Shown here: one piece after another, positions 45,130 to 54,676 of the stretch
How positions within the stretch are numbered: position 1 is the first letter of the stretch
Layout of the letters: the number at the start of each line of letters is the position of its first letter
Source of the DNA: Gordonia soli NBRC 108243
Lineage (GTDB): Bacteria; Actinomycetota; Actinomycetes; Mycobacteriales; Mycobacteriaceae
Assembly (NCBI RefSeq): GCF_000334455.1
Contig: NZ_BANX01000007.1
Span: 110,108-174,107, forward strand
Length of the DNA: 64,000 nt
Direction of reading: 5' to 3'
Notes under the pieces: model-generated
What the model was told of the DNA's origin: nothing
Database searches by the model: none
The model's input: only the letters and a program-made list of their open reading frames with translations
Made by a program: the position numbers and the translations under genes

Positions 45130-46353
45130 GACGCAACCGGGCAGACCTGCGGGCAGCTGTCCCGACGTCACGGGGCCGTTCGTCCATCCACTGTCGCACT
45201 CCGCGCGGGTGTAACTCCGGCGCCACGGGGGCTGCGCGAAGCCGTCGATGTCACCGAGGGGTTGCAGGTCGGCCATCGGCTGCCCGGTCCGGGCCGCGGT
45301 CAGCGAACTCTGCGGGAGCAGGTCCTTCTGGAAGATCTCCGTGACGAAGGTGTCCGACTCGTTCGGGAAGAAGTTGCAGCCGTCGACGAACTCGCTTCCC
45401 GGGCACGGCTTCGCCGTCGAGGTGGTGACCCAGGGAAGCGGCATCTCGACGTTCTTGGGCACCGAGTCCGGGCCGTCGCGGAGGATCTTCAGACCGACCC
45501 GCATCGCCACGCCGGCCTGCGCAGGCGGCGACCCCGACGAGACGCCCGGCCACCCCCGACTCAGCATCTTCCGGAAGTAGTTGCCGTTCTCGCCGGTGAC
45601 CGGCACCCGCTTACCGGCCGCCTGCAGCGCCTTGATGACGCCGACCTCCCCGTCCTGCGACCACACGCCGTCGATGTCGGGATGCGCCGCCAGCGCCTTG
45701 GCCGTCTCCTGCTGGCTGACCGCGGTGTCCCAACTCCCGTAGTACTCCGACACGACCCGGATGCCCGGGTTGCGGTCGAACACCGCCTTGGCGGTGTCGT
45801 AGTGGACCTGGTCCGTCGAGGTCCCGGCCACGCCGCGGTTCATGAAGATCTTGCCCTCACCGCCCAGCAGATCGACCAACGCCTGAGCGGTCTGCGCCCC
45901 GAAGAACGCCTCCTCGGACGGATCCGTGCGGGCTCCGGTGATGAAGGCGACGTTGTATGCGCAGGGCTCACGCACCGTCGAGTCGTAGGCGACGAAGGTG
46001 ACACCACGCTCACAGCCCTGGCGGATGACGGGGTTGAGCGCGGTCGGCGACAGCGGGTACAGGACGATCAGCTTGGCCTCGGCGGCGATCATGGACTGCA
46101 GATCTGAGATCTGCTTCTGGATGTCGGTGCCAGAGATCTGCTTGCGAATCGTGTACTTGCCGGCGTTCTCCGGCGAGTTCGCCACGGCCAGTGCCAGGTT
46201 CGCTGCCTCGTCCTGCCAGTTGTTGCCGCTGTAACTGAGGTCGAGGAAGATCTTGTCCTTGCCGTCGTCCTGCGCGGTACATGCGGTCAGGGTGACCGCG
46301 GTCAGCGCGGCCATCAGTCCGGCCAGGTACTTGGGTGGGATTCGGAGTCTCAT
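45121..46353 (-). CDS. Ribose-type ABC transporter substrate-binding lipoprotein
   Basis: A 410-residue periplasmic-binding protein of the RbsB/Peripla_BP_4 type with a lipobox (VTLTACT). It has the SGTDIQKQISDLQSMIAAEA helix, SPTALNPVIRQGCERGV and AGTSTDQVHYD. It is longer than the usual 300 residues, with a C-terminal extension after 330. With the next three genes it forms an ABC importer, probably for the substrate of the Pxp pathway. Confidence 0.85.
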   Translation of the reverse strand: MRLRIPPKYLAGLMAALTAVTLTACTAQDDGKDKIFLDLSYSGNNWQDEAANLALAVANSPENAGKYTIRKQISGTDIQKQISDLQSMIAAEAKLIVLYPLSPTALNPVIRQGCERGVTFVAYDSTVREPCAYNVAFITGARTDPSEEAFFGAQTAQALVDLLGGEGKIFMNRGVAGTSTDQVHYDTAKAVFDRNPGIRVVSEYYGSWDTAVSQQETAKALAAHPDIDGVWSQDGEVGVIKALQAAGKRVPVTGENGNYFRKMLSRGWPGVSSGSPPAQAGVAMRVGLKILRDGPDSVPKNVEMPLPWVTTSTAKPCPGSEFVDGCNFFPNESDTFVTEIFQKDLLPQSSLTAARTGQPMADLQPLGDIDGFAQPPWRRSYTRAECDSGWTNGPVTSGQLPAGLPGCVQE

Positions 46354-46395
46354 GGAGGTCTTCTTCTGTCGTGGTGGCGTTCGAGGTGTCGGCGG

Positions 46396-47409
46396 TCAGC
46401 GGCGGCGCGCGGCCAACCGGGCACCGACGAGGGCGATGACGATGACCAGGCCGTACACGACCTGCTTCCATCCCTCCGCGAGTCCGGTTGCGCTGATGTC
46501 GATCCCGATGAGGGTGAGCAGCAGTGCTCCGGCCAGGGTGCCGCCGTAGGACCCGGAGCCGCCGCGGATGGACGAGCCACCGACGACGACCGCGGCGATG
46601 CTCGGGAGCAACCACGACTCACCGACATTGAGGTCGGCGCCCGAGGAGTACCCGAGCAGCATCACCCCGGCCAGGCCGTAGGCGATACCCGCGACGCTGT
46701 ACACCGACGTGGTCGCCCGATGCACGTCCAGTCGGGAGTTCCGGGCCGCGGCAACGCTGTTGCCGAGTGCGTAGGCCCGCATACCCAGCGTCGTCCGATG
46801 CTGGATGAAGAGACAGAGCGCGGCGACGACGACGAAGATCCAGATCGCGACCGGGACGCCGAGCAGGGTCGTGCTGCGGTCCATCAGGTCGGCCAGCACC
46901 TGGGGCGAGGCCTGGGCCGGGGCCCCCTGGGCGACTCCGAGCAGGATCGAGGCCAGGATCGTGCCGACCGCGAGGGTGACGATGAAGGGCGGGAAGCCCA
47001 TCCGGGTCACCAGGATTCCGTTCACCGCGCCTACCACGGCGCAGAACACCAGTGCCAGGAGCACTGCGACGACCACCGGCACACCCGACGACGCGAGGGA
47101 ACCCGTCGCGAAGGCTCCCAGGGCGACCTGGGAGGCGACCGAGAGGTCGATGCCACCGGTCAGTACGACCAGTCCCTGCCCGAAGGCGACGACCGAGAGG
47201 AACAACCCGAGGATCAGGACGTTCACGAGCAGGCTGGTCGAGGGAAAGCTCTCACTCGCCAGTCGCGACAGCGGGAACCCGACGATGAGCAGCACCCAGA
47301 CGACAAAGGACTGGCTGCGGACCAGGTCGGCCAGTCGTGACCGCCATGCCGGCGTTGCCTGCGCATTGCCCGCGGGCGTCGTGCCCACGGCTTCACTGAC
47401 GTCGGTCAT
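46396..47409 (-). CDS. Ribose-type ABC transporter permease 1
   Basis: A 337-residue RbsC-like permease with about ten membrane segments. The conserved LTGGIDLSVASQVAL and VVVGGSSIRGGSGSYGGTLAG stretches are diagnostic of the BPD_transp_2 family. It is coupled by ATGA overlap to the second permease gene. Confidence 0.88.
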   Translation of the reverse strand: MTDVSEAVGTTPAGNAQATPAWRSRLADLVRSQSFVVWVLLIVGFPLSRLASESFPSTSLLVNVLILGLFLSVVAFGQGLVVLTGGIDLSVASQVALGAFATGSLASSGVPVVVAVLLALVFCAVVGAVNGILVTRMGFPPFIVTLAVGTILASILLGVAQGAPAQASPQVLADLMDRSTTLLGVPVAIWIFVVVAALCLFIQHRTTLGMRAYALGNSVAAARNSRLDVHRATTSVYSVAGIAYGLAGVMLLGYSSGADLNVGESWLLPSIAAVVVGGSSIRGGSGSYGGTLAGALLLTLIGIDISATGLAEGWKQVVYGLVIVIALVGARLAARRR

Positions 47410-48452
47410 CGGGCCACCTTCTCCGGGTTCTGTGTGCTGGATGCCTGTACGGCGACTGCAGTTCGGGCGGTAGGTGACGCGGACGATGCTGCGCGGGCCG
47501 CCGACATCCGGCGGCCGAGGATCGGCAACGCCAGGGCGAGGATGATCACGACTCCCTGCAAAGCTCCCGACCAGAAGTCCTCGACACCCGCGGCGAAGAG
47601 GAGTTTGGGCAATGCGATCAGGCTGCCGGCACCCAGCATCGCGGCCACGGCGCTACCGGAGCCGCCCTTGAAACCGACGAGCCCGAGCGCCATCGCGGCG
47701 AAACAGGTCAGGAGGAACGGGCGACCGGAGTTCGGGTCGCCCGAGGCGGTGATCGCCGTCAGGTAGAGGCCGGCCGCGGCGTAGAGGCCTCCGGCGAGCG
47801 TGTAGCACAGCACCTCGACACCGTCGACCTTGATGCCCGACATCCTGGCGGCCTGCCGGTCGGCGCCGATTGCAAAGGCTGAGACCCCGATCGGCGACGT
47901 GCTGAACAACCACCAGGCCACGGCGAGGACCGCGAGGACGATCGCCGCCACCGGCAGGACGCCGATCGGGTCGACCAGCGCCAGAGCGTACGACTCCGGG
48001 ACCTCGCCGCCGGGTGCGGGCAGGATCACCAACGCTATGCCGGTGAGCACGATGAACGCGCCAAGGGTGACGGCGAGGGATTGGAGCCCGACCTTGACGA
48101 TCAACAGTCCGTTGATCAGGCCGACGAGGAGTCCCATCGCGATGACGCCGATGATGACGAGCCAGAGCATGCTCGGATACTTGGCCATGGTGGTGGCCGC
48201 GACGACGTTCGCCAGACTGATGGTCCCCGCGACCGAGAGGTCGAACCCGCCGGTGATGAGGACGAGTGTGGTGCCGGCCGCGGCGATCGCGAGGGGCGTC
48301 ATCAGAACGACGAAGTTGTTGAACGCGTATGCATTCCGCTCAAACGGGGTGACGAACAGGACGGCGCCGTAGCAGACCGCGAAGATCGCCAGCGCGATGA
48401 CGGTCTCCCGTCCACTCGCGACGCTGCGGCGACTCAGACTGTCGAAACTCAT
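47406..48452 (-). CDS. Ribose-type ABC transporter permease 2
   Basis: A 348-residue second RbsC-like permease. It has LITGGFDLSVAGTISLANVV and ALGLVGFKGGSGSAVAAMLGAG in the usual positions, and many hydrophobic segments. Two different permeases imply a heterodimeric channel. The start overlaps the ATPase stop. Confidence 0.88.
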   Translation of the reverse strand: MSFDSLSRRSVASGRETVIALAIFAVCYGAVLFVTPFERNAYAFNNFVVLMTPLAIAAAGTTLVLITGGFDLSVAGTISLANVVAATTMAKYPSMLWLVIIGVIAMGLLVGLINGLLIVKVGLQSLAVTLGAFIVLTGIALVILPAPGGEVPESYALALVDPIGVLPVAAIVLAVLAVAWWLFSTSPIGVSAFAIGADRQAARMSGIKVDGVEVLCYTLAGGLYAAAGLYLTAITASGDPNSGRPFLLTCFAAMALGLVGFKGGSGSAVAAMLGAGSLIALPKLLFAAGVEDFWSGALQGVVIILALALPILGRRMSAARAASSASPTARTAVAVQASSTQNPEKVAR

Positions 48453-49918
48453 CGGACCTCCTCCGGGGTGCGGCCCAGGATGGAGCGCATGATGGTTGCC
48501 TCGGTGAGATCGTCACCGGTGTGTTCGGCGACGATCCGGCCCTCGTACAGGGAGCACACCCGGTCGCAGAGTCCGACCAGCTCCGGTATCTCGGTCGAGT
48601 AGACGAGGACCGCGTGGCCGGCCGCGGCGAATTCGCGGGTCATCTTGTAGATCTCCAGTTTGGTTGCGGCATCGACACCTCGGGTGGGATCGAAGAGCAG
48701 CAGGCAGCGTGGCGACTGGGCGATGGCGCGGCCGAAGACGACCTTCTGCTGGTTGCCGCCCGACAAGTTCGAGATCGGACGTTCGAGCATCGGCAACGGG
48801 AGGTTGATCTTGTCGGCCAGCGCGTGCGCCAGGCGCTGTCGTCGGCTGACCGAGATCACCGATCCGGTCGAGTACTGCTGTGCCAGTGGGAAGGTGAGGT
48901 TGAAGTCGGAGCGCATGTCGAGGAACAGGGCCTCGGTCTTACGCTCCTCGGGTACGAGCGCGACGTCCACACCGTCGTCGCCGCCGGCGACGTCGATGGT
49001 CCCGGACTCGGCGCGGATCTCGCCGCCGAGGGTGTAGAACAGCTCCTTCTGTCCCTGCCCCTCGAGCCCGGCGACGCCGACCACCTCGCCGACACGGACC
49101 TCGAGGGTGACGCCGTCGAGCTTCGGACCGACCGCGAGATCGACCACCCGGACTGCGATTTCACCGTGCGGTCGGTCGGACTTGGCCGGGAATGCGTGGT
49201 TGAACGATCGTCCGATCATTAGCTCCACGAGGGCGTCCTCGGAGAACTCGCCCCGGCGGAACTCACCGACCGTCCGGCCGTTGCGCAGCACCGTGCCGGT
49301 GTCGCAGATCCGCTCGATCTCGGCGAGCTTGTGGCTGATGTAGATGACCGACGTCCCCTCCGCGGTGACGCGCTCGAGCTGACGGAACAACCAGTTCGGG
49401 TCGGGCAGGGCAGCGGTCGGTTCATCGAGGACGAGCAGGGTCGGCGCCGTGGTGAGAGCAGCGACGATCTCGACCTCCTGTCGCGCAGCCAGACTCAACT
49501 CACTGATCGTCGCCGTGGGATCGATGTGCGATGCCTCCCACCGCTGCAGGTGGTCGGTGGCGCGGGCCACGAGTTCCCGCTGGGAGACCATCCCGAAGCG
49601 GGTCGGCAACTTGGGTAGGCACAGCTTGGTCGCGACCGTGATGTTCGGCGGTGCGCTCAACTCCTGGTAGGCCATCGCGAGACCGATCTCGCGCGACGCG
49701 GTCGGCGAGCCGGGCGTGAGTGATCGACCGCCGATGGTGACCGTCCCCGAGTCGGGGGTGACGATGCCCGAGAGCACCTTCATCAGGGTGGACTTTCCCG
49801 CGCCGTTCTCACCGAGCAGGCCGTGCACCTGACCGGTGTCGACCGACAGACTCACGTCCGACAGTGCTGAGGTGGCGCCGAATCTCTTGCTGACATTGCG
49901 TATCTCGATGTGTGTCAT
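48449..49918 (-). CDS. Ribose-type ABC transporter ATPase, two domains
   Basis: A 489-residue RbsA-like ATPase with two ABC domains. Domain 1 has Walker A GENGAGKS and Walker B LLVLDEPTAAL. Domain 2 has the degenerate Walker A seen in this family (GLEGQGQKE) and signature LSGGNQQK. The ATG at 49918 starts exactly at the family's usual N-terminus (MTHIEIRNVSKRFG). It lies just downstream of the kinase/aminotransferase fusion gene. Confidence 0.9.
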   Translation of the reverse strand: MTHIEIRNVSKRFGATSALSDVSLSVDTGQVHGLLGENGAGKSTLMKVLSGIVTPDSGTVTIGGRSLTPGSPTASREIGLAMAYQELSAPPNITVATKLCLPKLPTRFGMVSQRELVARATDHLQRWEASHIDPTATISELSLAARQEVEIVAALTTAPTLLVLDEPTAALPDPNWLFRQLERVTAEGTSVIYISHKLAEIERICDTGTVLRNGRTVGEFRRGEFSEDALVELMIGRSFNHAFPAKSDRPHGEIAVRVVDLAVGPKLDGVTLEVRVGEVVGVAGLEGQGQKELFYTLGGEIRAESGTIDVAGGDDGVDVALVPEERKTEALFLDMRSDFNLTFPLAQQYSTGSVISVSRRQRLAHALADKINLPLPMLERPISNLSGGNQQKVVFGRAIAQSPRCLLLFDPTRGVDAATKLEIYKMTREFAAAGHAVLVYSTEIPELVGLCDRVCSLYEGRIVAEHTGDDLTEATIMRSILGRTPEEVR

Positions 49919-49925
49919 GTCGACC

Positions 49926-52550
49926 TCATGAATTCGTGACAGGTCCGGATGGACGGATGTCGGCCATCGCGAGCACATCCGACAACCGCTCGACGAGCAG
50001 GTCGGTGTCGGCCCGGGAGAAGACCATGGGCGGGATGATCAGCAGGGTGCTGCTGTCCCTCGTCGTGAGCTGCCCGACCACCACACTGTGATTCCTCAGC
50101 CGTCGACGTACTGCACGTGCGTATCCGACCGCGGGTGCACGCCCCACCGGGTCGGCGATCAGGTCCATCCCGATCGCCAGCCCTGCTCCGCGGATCCTGC
50201 CGATCAGCGGGTGGTCGGCCATCAGGGCCGTCAGGGACTCGCGCAGGTACTCCCCCACCGAGGCCGCCCGCTCGCGGAGGGCATCGGTCTCGAGGATGTC
50301 GAGCACCACGCACCCGACCGCGCCGGCTACCGGACTGCAGGCGTGTGCGGCGACGTCGTCGGGACCGAGACCCGCGGCTCTGACCAGTGCCTGCGATGCG
50401 ACGACCGCACCGACGGGATGCCCGTTGGCGAGGGCCGCGCCGAGGACGACCAGATCGGGAACGCTGCCGGAGCTCTCGAACCCCCACCGATGCACACCGT
50501 TCCGGCCGAGACCGACCGTCGACTCGTCGGCGATCCGCAGACCACCGAGCCGGTGCGCGGCTCCGGTGAGCGCGGCGAGATCTGCTCCGCCGCAACCGTT
50601 GTCAGCCGCCACGAGATCGGTGTCGCCGGCCACGGCGACGACGAGCCGGTACGCCAGGTCACGGGCATCGGTGAGCGAGTCGGTGAACAGCACGGTGTCG
50701 AGCTGATCAGGCATCGTCTCGAGCAGACGCGTCGCCAGACGATCCGACGCCGACGAAGGACCATGATGCGAGTCCAACGCGCGGAGCTGACGCTCTCCGG
50801 CCTCGACGAGCCGGGGATCGCCGTGCCCGACGATCACGTCGCCGTCGGCGGCGTCGAGGTGTCGGACTCCGTCCGCGTCGACGAGCCAGACCCCCCGACC
50901 GGTGGTCGGGGTCATCCGTTCCGCACGGCTGACCGATCCGCGAACAGGAGTGAGCGGGGATGCGCCGAGGAGTTGCGCCGGGTCGGGGGTCACCGCGTCC
51001 CAGTGGTGGACGTCGGTGGGACGGATGTGCGAGGGCAGGACGGCGGCGGCCTCGGGATCGACCGCGAGTTGCAACTGCCAGCCCGGATGGTCCGGGGAAC
51101 CGGTCGGGGCGTCCCCGACGATCCGACCGGCCTCGACGGAGTCACCCTGCTCGACGATCGGCTGTACACCCGGCCACACCGTGACCACCCGGCCACCGCT
51201 CGCGTCGGTGTGGTCGATCGTCAGCGGATCGATGCCGATGACCTGCCCCGCGAAGGGAGTCGCGACCTGTAACGGGTACCACGACCAGAACGAGGCACCG
51301 ACGGAGATGGTCGATGGCTCACCCGTCTCACGATGCCACCGGTCGGATCGATGCGAGTGCACCGACTGATGCGGCGTCGCCGTCACCTCCGTGTCGGCGG
51401 CCCTCGCGTCGACCGAGTCACCGATCCAGCGCGGCGACAGTGCACCCGGCAGCACCGCGGCCGGTTCCGCACGAGCGAGGAACCGCTCCGCGGAGTCCAT
51501 CGGCGGCGGAGTGGCTGACCCGGCCATCGCGCGGAGGTGTGCACGCGCGACGACCGGGTCGATCTGGAGGACCCGCAGCAGGGCCGGATGGGTGTACTGC
51601 ATCCGCATCGCGCCGTACGCGGTGGGATTCGCCCGGCCTCGGCTGGTCCAGGTCAGCACCTGCACGCAGAGACGTGCGGCGGCGAGTGGGTAGAGGACAT
51701 CGATCTCGACGTCGGTGAGCGGGGTGACCGAGGTGTACCCGGCGACCAGGTGGCCGAAGGTGTCGAGCGGATCGTCCTTGCGCAGCATCGCGTAGGCGCC
51801 CGCCACGGCCAGCTCGGTGATCCGCGCGCTGAGCAGGGCATCGTTGAAGTCGAGCACGCCGGACACGTGTTGCTCGCCGTCGCGGTCGACGACCAACACG
51901 TTGTTGTCGTTGAGGTCGTGATGGACCATTGCCCGGGGCAGGGAGTCCAGCAGATGGGCGACACCGTCGAACCACGCCAGAGCGGTCTGCACATAGGGAC
52001 GCTCGGCGAGTGCCGGGTCGTCGGCGAGGCACAGTTCGATCGCGCGTCGGGAGTTGAGGACGTCCCAGTGATGCGTCGGCTGCAGACTCGACGACGTGAA
52101 CCCGTCCAACGCGCGGGTGATCCGTGCGGCGGTCGCACCGAGCTCGACGAGCAGAGCGTCGGAGTGGTCGGGCACACGGGCCAATTCGACGCCGTCGACC
52201 CAGTTCAGGACTCGCAGCACTCCTGTTCCGGTGCCCGCGTCGATCGGTACGTTCAGCCGCCCGTCGGTGGCACGCACGATGCTGGGGACCGCGACGTCGG
52301 AACCGTGGTCGGCGAGGTGGACGAGGATGTCCTCCTGCCATTGCAGCTCGCCGCGGACATGTGCGTCGATCTGGACCTTCGCGAGGTAGGCCTCGCCGTC
52401 GGTGGTGCGCACGCGATAGTTGCGGTCCAGTTCCCCACCGAGGAAGTGCAGTCCGCCGACGGCGATGTCGTACTCCTCGCGGAGGGTCACCTCCACGGCG
52501 GCGGCTGCGGGATCACCAGTGTCGATCGAACTGGTGGATGGGTTGGTCAT
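49926..52550 (-). CDS. Kinase / M23-like / degenerate class III aminotransferase fusion
   Basis: An 874-residue three-part protein. Residues 1-350 are an APH-type kinase with an intact catalytic loop (HHDLNDNNVLV) and a metal-binding DFND. Residues about 410-530 are an M23-like beta domain lacking the HxH zinc motif (GWQLQLAV). Residues 540-874 are aminotransferase-like but altered: the PLP lysine position reads LGAALANGHP (relatives: LGKPMGNG), and SGTEA and DEVQ are replaced. The kinase may be active; the transaminase domain is probably not catalytic. It is the first gene of the pxp operon. In eukaryotes a similar kinase and phospho-lyase act in hydroxylysine breakdown. Confidence 0.85.
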   Translation of the reverse strand: MTNPSTSSIDTGDPAAAAVEVTLREEYDIAVGGLHFLGGELDRNYRVRTTDGEAYLAKVQIDAHVRGELQWQEDILVHLADHGSDVAVPSIVRATDGRLNVPIDAGTGTGVLRVLNWVDGVELARVPDHSDALLVELGATAARITRALDGFTSSSLQPTHHWDVLNSRRAIELCLADDPALAERPYVQTALAWFDGVAHLLDSLPRAMVHHDLNDNNVLVVDRDGEQHVSGVLDFNDALLSARITELAVAGAYAMLRKDDPLDTFGHLVAGYTSVTPLTDVEIDVLYPLAAARLCVQVLTWTSRGRANPTAYGAMRMQYTHPALLRVLQIDPVVARAHLRAMAGSATPPPMDSAERFLARAEPAAVLPGALSPRWIGDSVDARAADTEVTATPHQSVHSHRSDRWHRETGEPSTISVGASFWSWYPLQVATPFAGQVIGIDPLTIDHTDASGGRVVTVWPGVQPIVEQGDSVEAGRIVGDAPTGSPDHPGWQLQLAVDPEAAAVLPSHIRPTDVHHWDAVTPDPAQLLGASPLTPVRGSVSRAERMTPTTGRGVWLVDADGVRHLDAADGDVIVGHGDPRLVEAGERQLRALDSHHGPSSASDRLATRLLETMPDQLDTVLFTDSLTDARDLAYRLVVAVAGDTDLVAADNGCGGADLAALTGAAHRLGGLRIADESTVGLGRNGVHRWGFESSGSVPDLVVLGAALANGHPVGAVVASQALVRAAGLGPDDVAAHACSPVAGAVGCVVLDILETDALRERAASVGEYLRESLTALMADHPLIGRIRGAGLAIGMDLIADPVGRAPAVGYARAVRRRLRNHSVVVGQLTTRDSSTLLIIPPMVFSRADTDLLVERLSDVLAMADIRPSGPVTNS

Positions 52551-52771
52551 CGACGTCCTCTCACTCCGCGAGATCCGGGTCCGGACCGGGCCGGCCCTGT
52601 GCGGTACAACACATTCAAATGCCCCATTCTGCTGTGGTCAATGACAGTTATCGCGCGGATATCCCCGCTATTCTGTGCGTGATGCACATTTGAGAACTGG
52701 TTCGACCATTCATGTTCCGGACGAACTAAGTGCGTGTTACACCCCGGTTTCACGGGCGACGGAGGGCACGG
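52551..52771. promoter_or_regulatory. Divergent promoter region of the pxp/ABC operon
   Basis: A 221-base gap between the fusion gene and the PucR regulator. It includes an inverted pair CAAATGC (near 52616) and GCACATTTG (near 52684), which could bind the regulator. No recognisable gene. Binding is inference. Confidence 0.35.
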
Positions 52772-53947
52772 ATGGCGACGGACGACCACACGACACGACT
52801 GGTGCGGGACGCCGCCCGCCGGGTGCTCGGCATCCGGTTGGAGGAGGTGATCGATCGCGCGGTCGACCGCACCATCGCCGACGAACCCGGGTACACCGGC
52901 GGGCCGGTGAGCCGGGACGATCTGCGCTACCACATGGACCGCACGCTGCGTCTCGCGCTGTTGCGTCTCGTGGGCGACTCCATCCCCCGATCGCTGAGCG
53001 ACGCCGCGTTCGATGTCGGACGCATCCGCGCCCAACAGCAGGTGCCGCTCGCCACCGTGCTGCACTCCTTTCGCATCGACCTGAAGGTGTTGTGGGAAGC
53101 GCTGATCACCGAAGGCCGCCATCTCGGCATCGGGACCCGGGCGGACTTCCTCGAGCTGTCGTCGTTGATGGTGTGGGAGACGGTCGAGACCAACACCGAG
53201 GAGGTGGTGGACGGCTACCAGGTCGCACAGGGCAGCCTCGACGAGATCCGCTCGGCCGCGTTCGACCAGCTCCTCATCGACGGTGCGGACACGCAGCAGT
53301 CGGTCGACAACGCCGCGCAGATCCTGCACCTCCCGGTGTCGGGTGACTTCGTGTGCCTGGTGGGCGCGTTTCCGGTGCCGCGACCGGAGCTGGTCGGAGA
53401 ATGCGTCCGCCAGCTGGAGACGATCGCCGTGCCGTACTACTTCAGCTGGTACGCACAGGAACTGCGAGCCGTGATCCACGCACCGCGCGATCACGTCGAC
53501 ATCGCCACCGCCCTCGGATCGCTCGGCGATCACGTCTGCACGATCGTCGACGCGGACGGTCTGGGAGATGTCCCGCGCGCGATCCGGCTGGCACGCACGG
53601 CAGTGCACGGCCGGTCGACGGCGGGCGTCCGCCACGTCCGCGAGGACTGGTTACATGCGGTCGCCGGGGCCGGCGGCGAAGTCGCCGACGCGGTCCACGC
53701 CGCGGTGTTCGGTCCTCTCGACGACCTCAGTCACTACGAGCGCACCGCGATCCTCGAGACGGTCGGGGACCTCGTCGAACACGGTGGCTCCATCGCCGAC
53801 GTGGCCGAACGAACCTACCGGCACCGCAACACCGTCCGTAAACGGCTGCGCGACTTCACCGCACTCACCGGGCTCGACGTGTCCCGGACCCGCGATCTGG
53901 CGACCACCGCGATCGCCTTCGCGGTCGATCATCCGGGGCGGCGCTAG
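52772..53947 (+). CDS. PucR/CdaR-family regulator
   Basis: A 391-residue PucR-type regulator. The N-terminal 170 residues form a sensor region with no known fold visible, and the C-terminus has the PucR HTH with TYRHRNTVRKRLRDF. These proteins commonly control purine, GABA and related nitrogen catabolism. It is divergent from the pxp/ABC operon and most likely regulates it. The ATG at 52772 has GGAGGG upstream. Confidence 0.84.
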   Translation: MATDDHTTRLVRDAARRVLGIRLEEVIDRAVDRTIADEPGYTGGPVSRDDLRYHMDRTLRLALLRLVGDSIPRSLSDAAFDVGRIRAQQQVPLATVLHSFRIDLKVLWEALITEGRHLGIGTRADFLELSSLMVWETVETNTEEVVDGYQVAQGSLDEIRSAAFDQLLIDGADTQQSVDNAAQILHLPVSGDFVCLVGAFPVPRPELVGECVRQLETIAVPYYFSWYAQELRAVIHAPRDHVDIATALGSLGDHVCTIVDADGLGDVPRAIRLARTAVHGRSTAGVRHVREDWLHAVAGAGGEVADAVHAAVFGPLDDLSHYERTAILETVGDLVEHGGSIADVAERTYRHRNTVRKRLRDFTALTGLDVSRTRDLATTAIAFAVDHPGRR

Positions 53948-54492
53948 CCCGCCAGCGGTTGCGCACGCCGCACCTGTTCCGCGGCACGCTCGGGGTCCAG
54001 ATCGACGTCGGTGACCACGACCGCCGGGCCGACCCGCAACACGCCCGACGTCAGCGGCTGTGCACGGAGTCCGCCACGACCGATCAACGCTTTCCGCACA
54101 CCATCGCCTGCCATCGTGTCCATCCACGAGCACGGGTGGGCGGGCCGTCCGCCTCGGAACCGGACCGGACCGTCGCCGGAGTCGATCTCGAATTCGACAC
54201 CGCGCAGGGGATCGAGTTCCAGGCCACGCGTGACCACGTTGCGCCGCGCGACCGCCGGATCGACAGCGCCGGCCGCCGCCTGCCATGCCTCCAGAGCGAG
54301 GAAGGTGACCGCGGCCTCGGTGTGCGCACGCACGCCGAAGAAGCGGTCGCCGCGTATCCCCTTGTCCGCGACGATCTCCACCCGATCGGGCGTCGAGGTC
54401 TCGACCGAGTCGGCCGGCCCGTCCTTGGGCCGACCGAAGTAGGCATGCCCCGGCGACACGAGCAGGGAGACGATCTCGACGCGGTACTGCAT
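53944..54492 (-). CDS. MOSC-domain protein
   Basis: A 182-residue MOSC-domain protein. It starts VEIVSLLVSPGHAYFGRP, has GIRGDRFFG and ARRNVVTRGLELDPL, and keeps the conserved Cys in HPCSWMD, where the sulphur is thought to be carried. MOSC proteins act in molybdenum cofactor sulphuration or in oxime/nitro reduction. The ATG at 54492 begins the domain. It overlaps the convergent PucR gene by four bases. Confidence 0.85.
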   Translation of the reverse strand: MQYRVEIVSLLVSPGHAYFGRPKDGPADSVETSTPDRVEIVADKGIRGDRFFGVRAHTEAAVTFLALEAWQAAAGAVDPAVARRNVVTRGLELDPLRGVEFEIDSGDGPVRFRGGRPAHPCSWMDTMAGDGVRKALIGRGGLRAQPLTSGVLRVGPAVVVTDVDLDPERAAEQVRRAQPLAG

Positions 54493-54676
54493 GAGATCGA
54501 CGATACGAGCCTGGCGTCCGGCGTAGGTGTCCGGCCGCCGGACCCCGGGACGTCCCGGTCGTCCCCTGACCACTCGATCAGTCTTTCCTCGAGAGCGACG
54601 GTCGATGGACGCGATGTCGTTAGCAACGCATATTGTCGTATCTGCGATGGCTGCCGACGGAGGAGGAGATGCCGAC

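Noticed and set aside
49926..52550. Active transaminase domain
   Set aside because: The Schiff-base lysine and other PLP contacts are absent.
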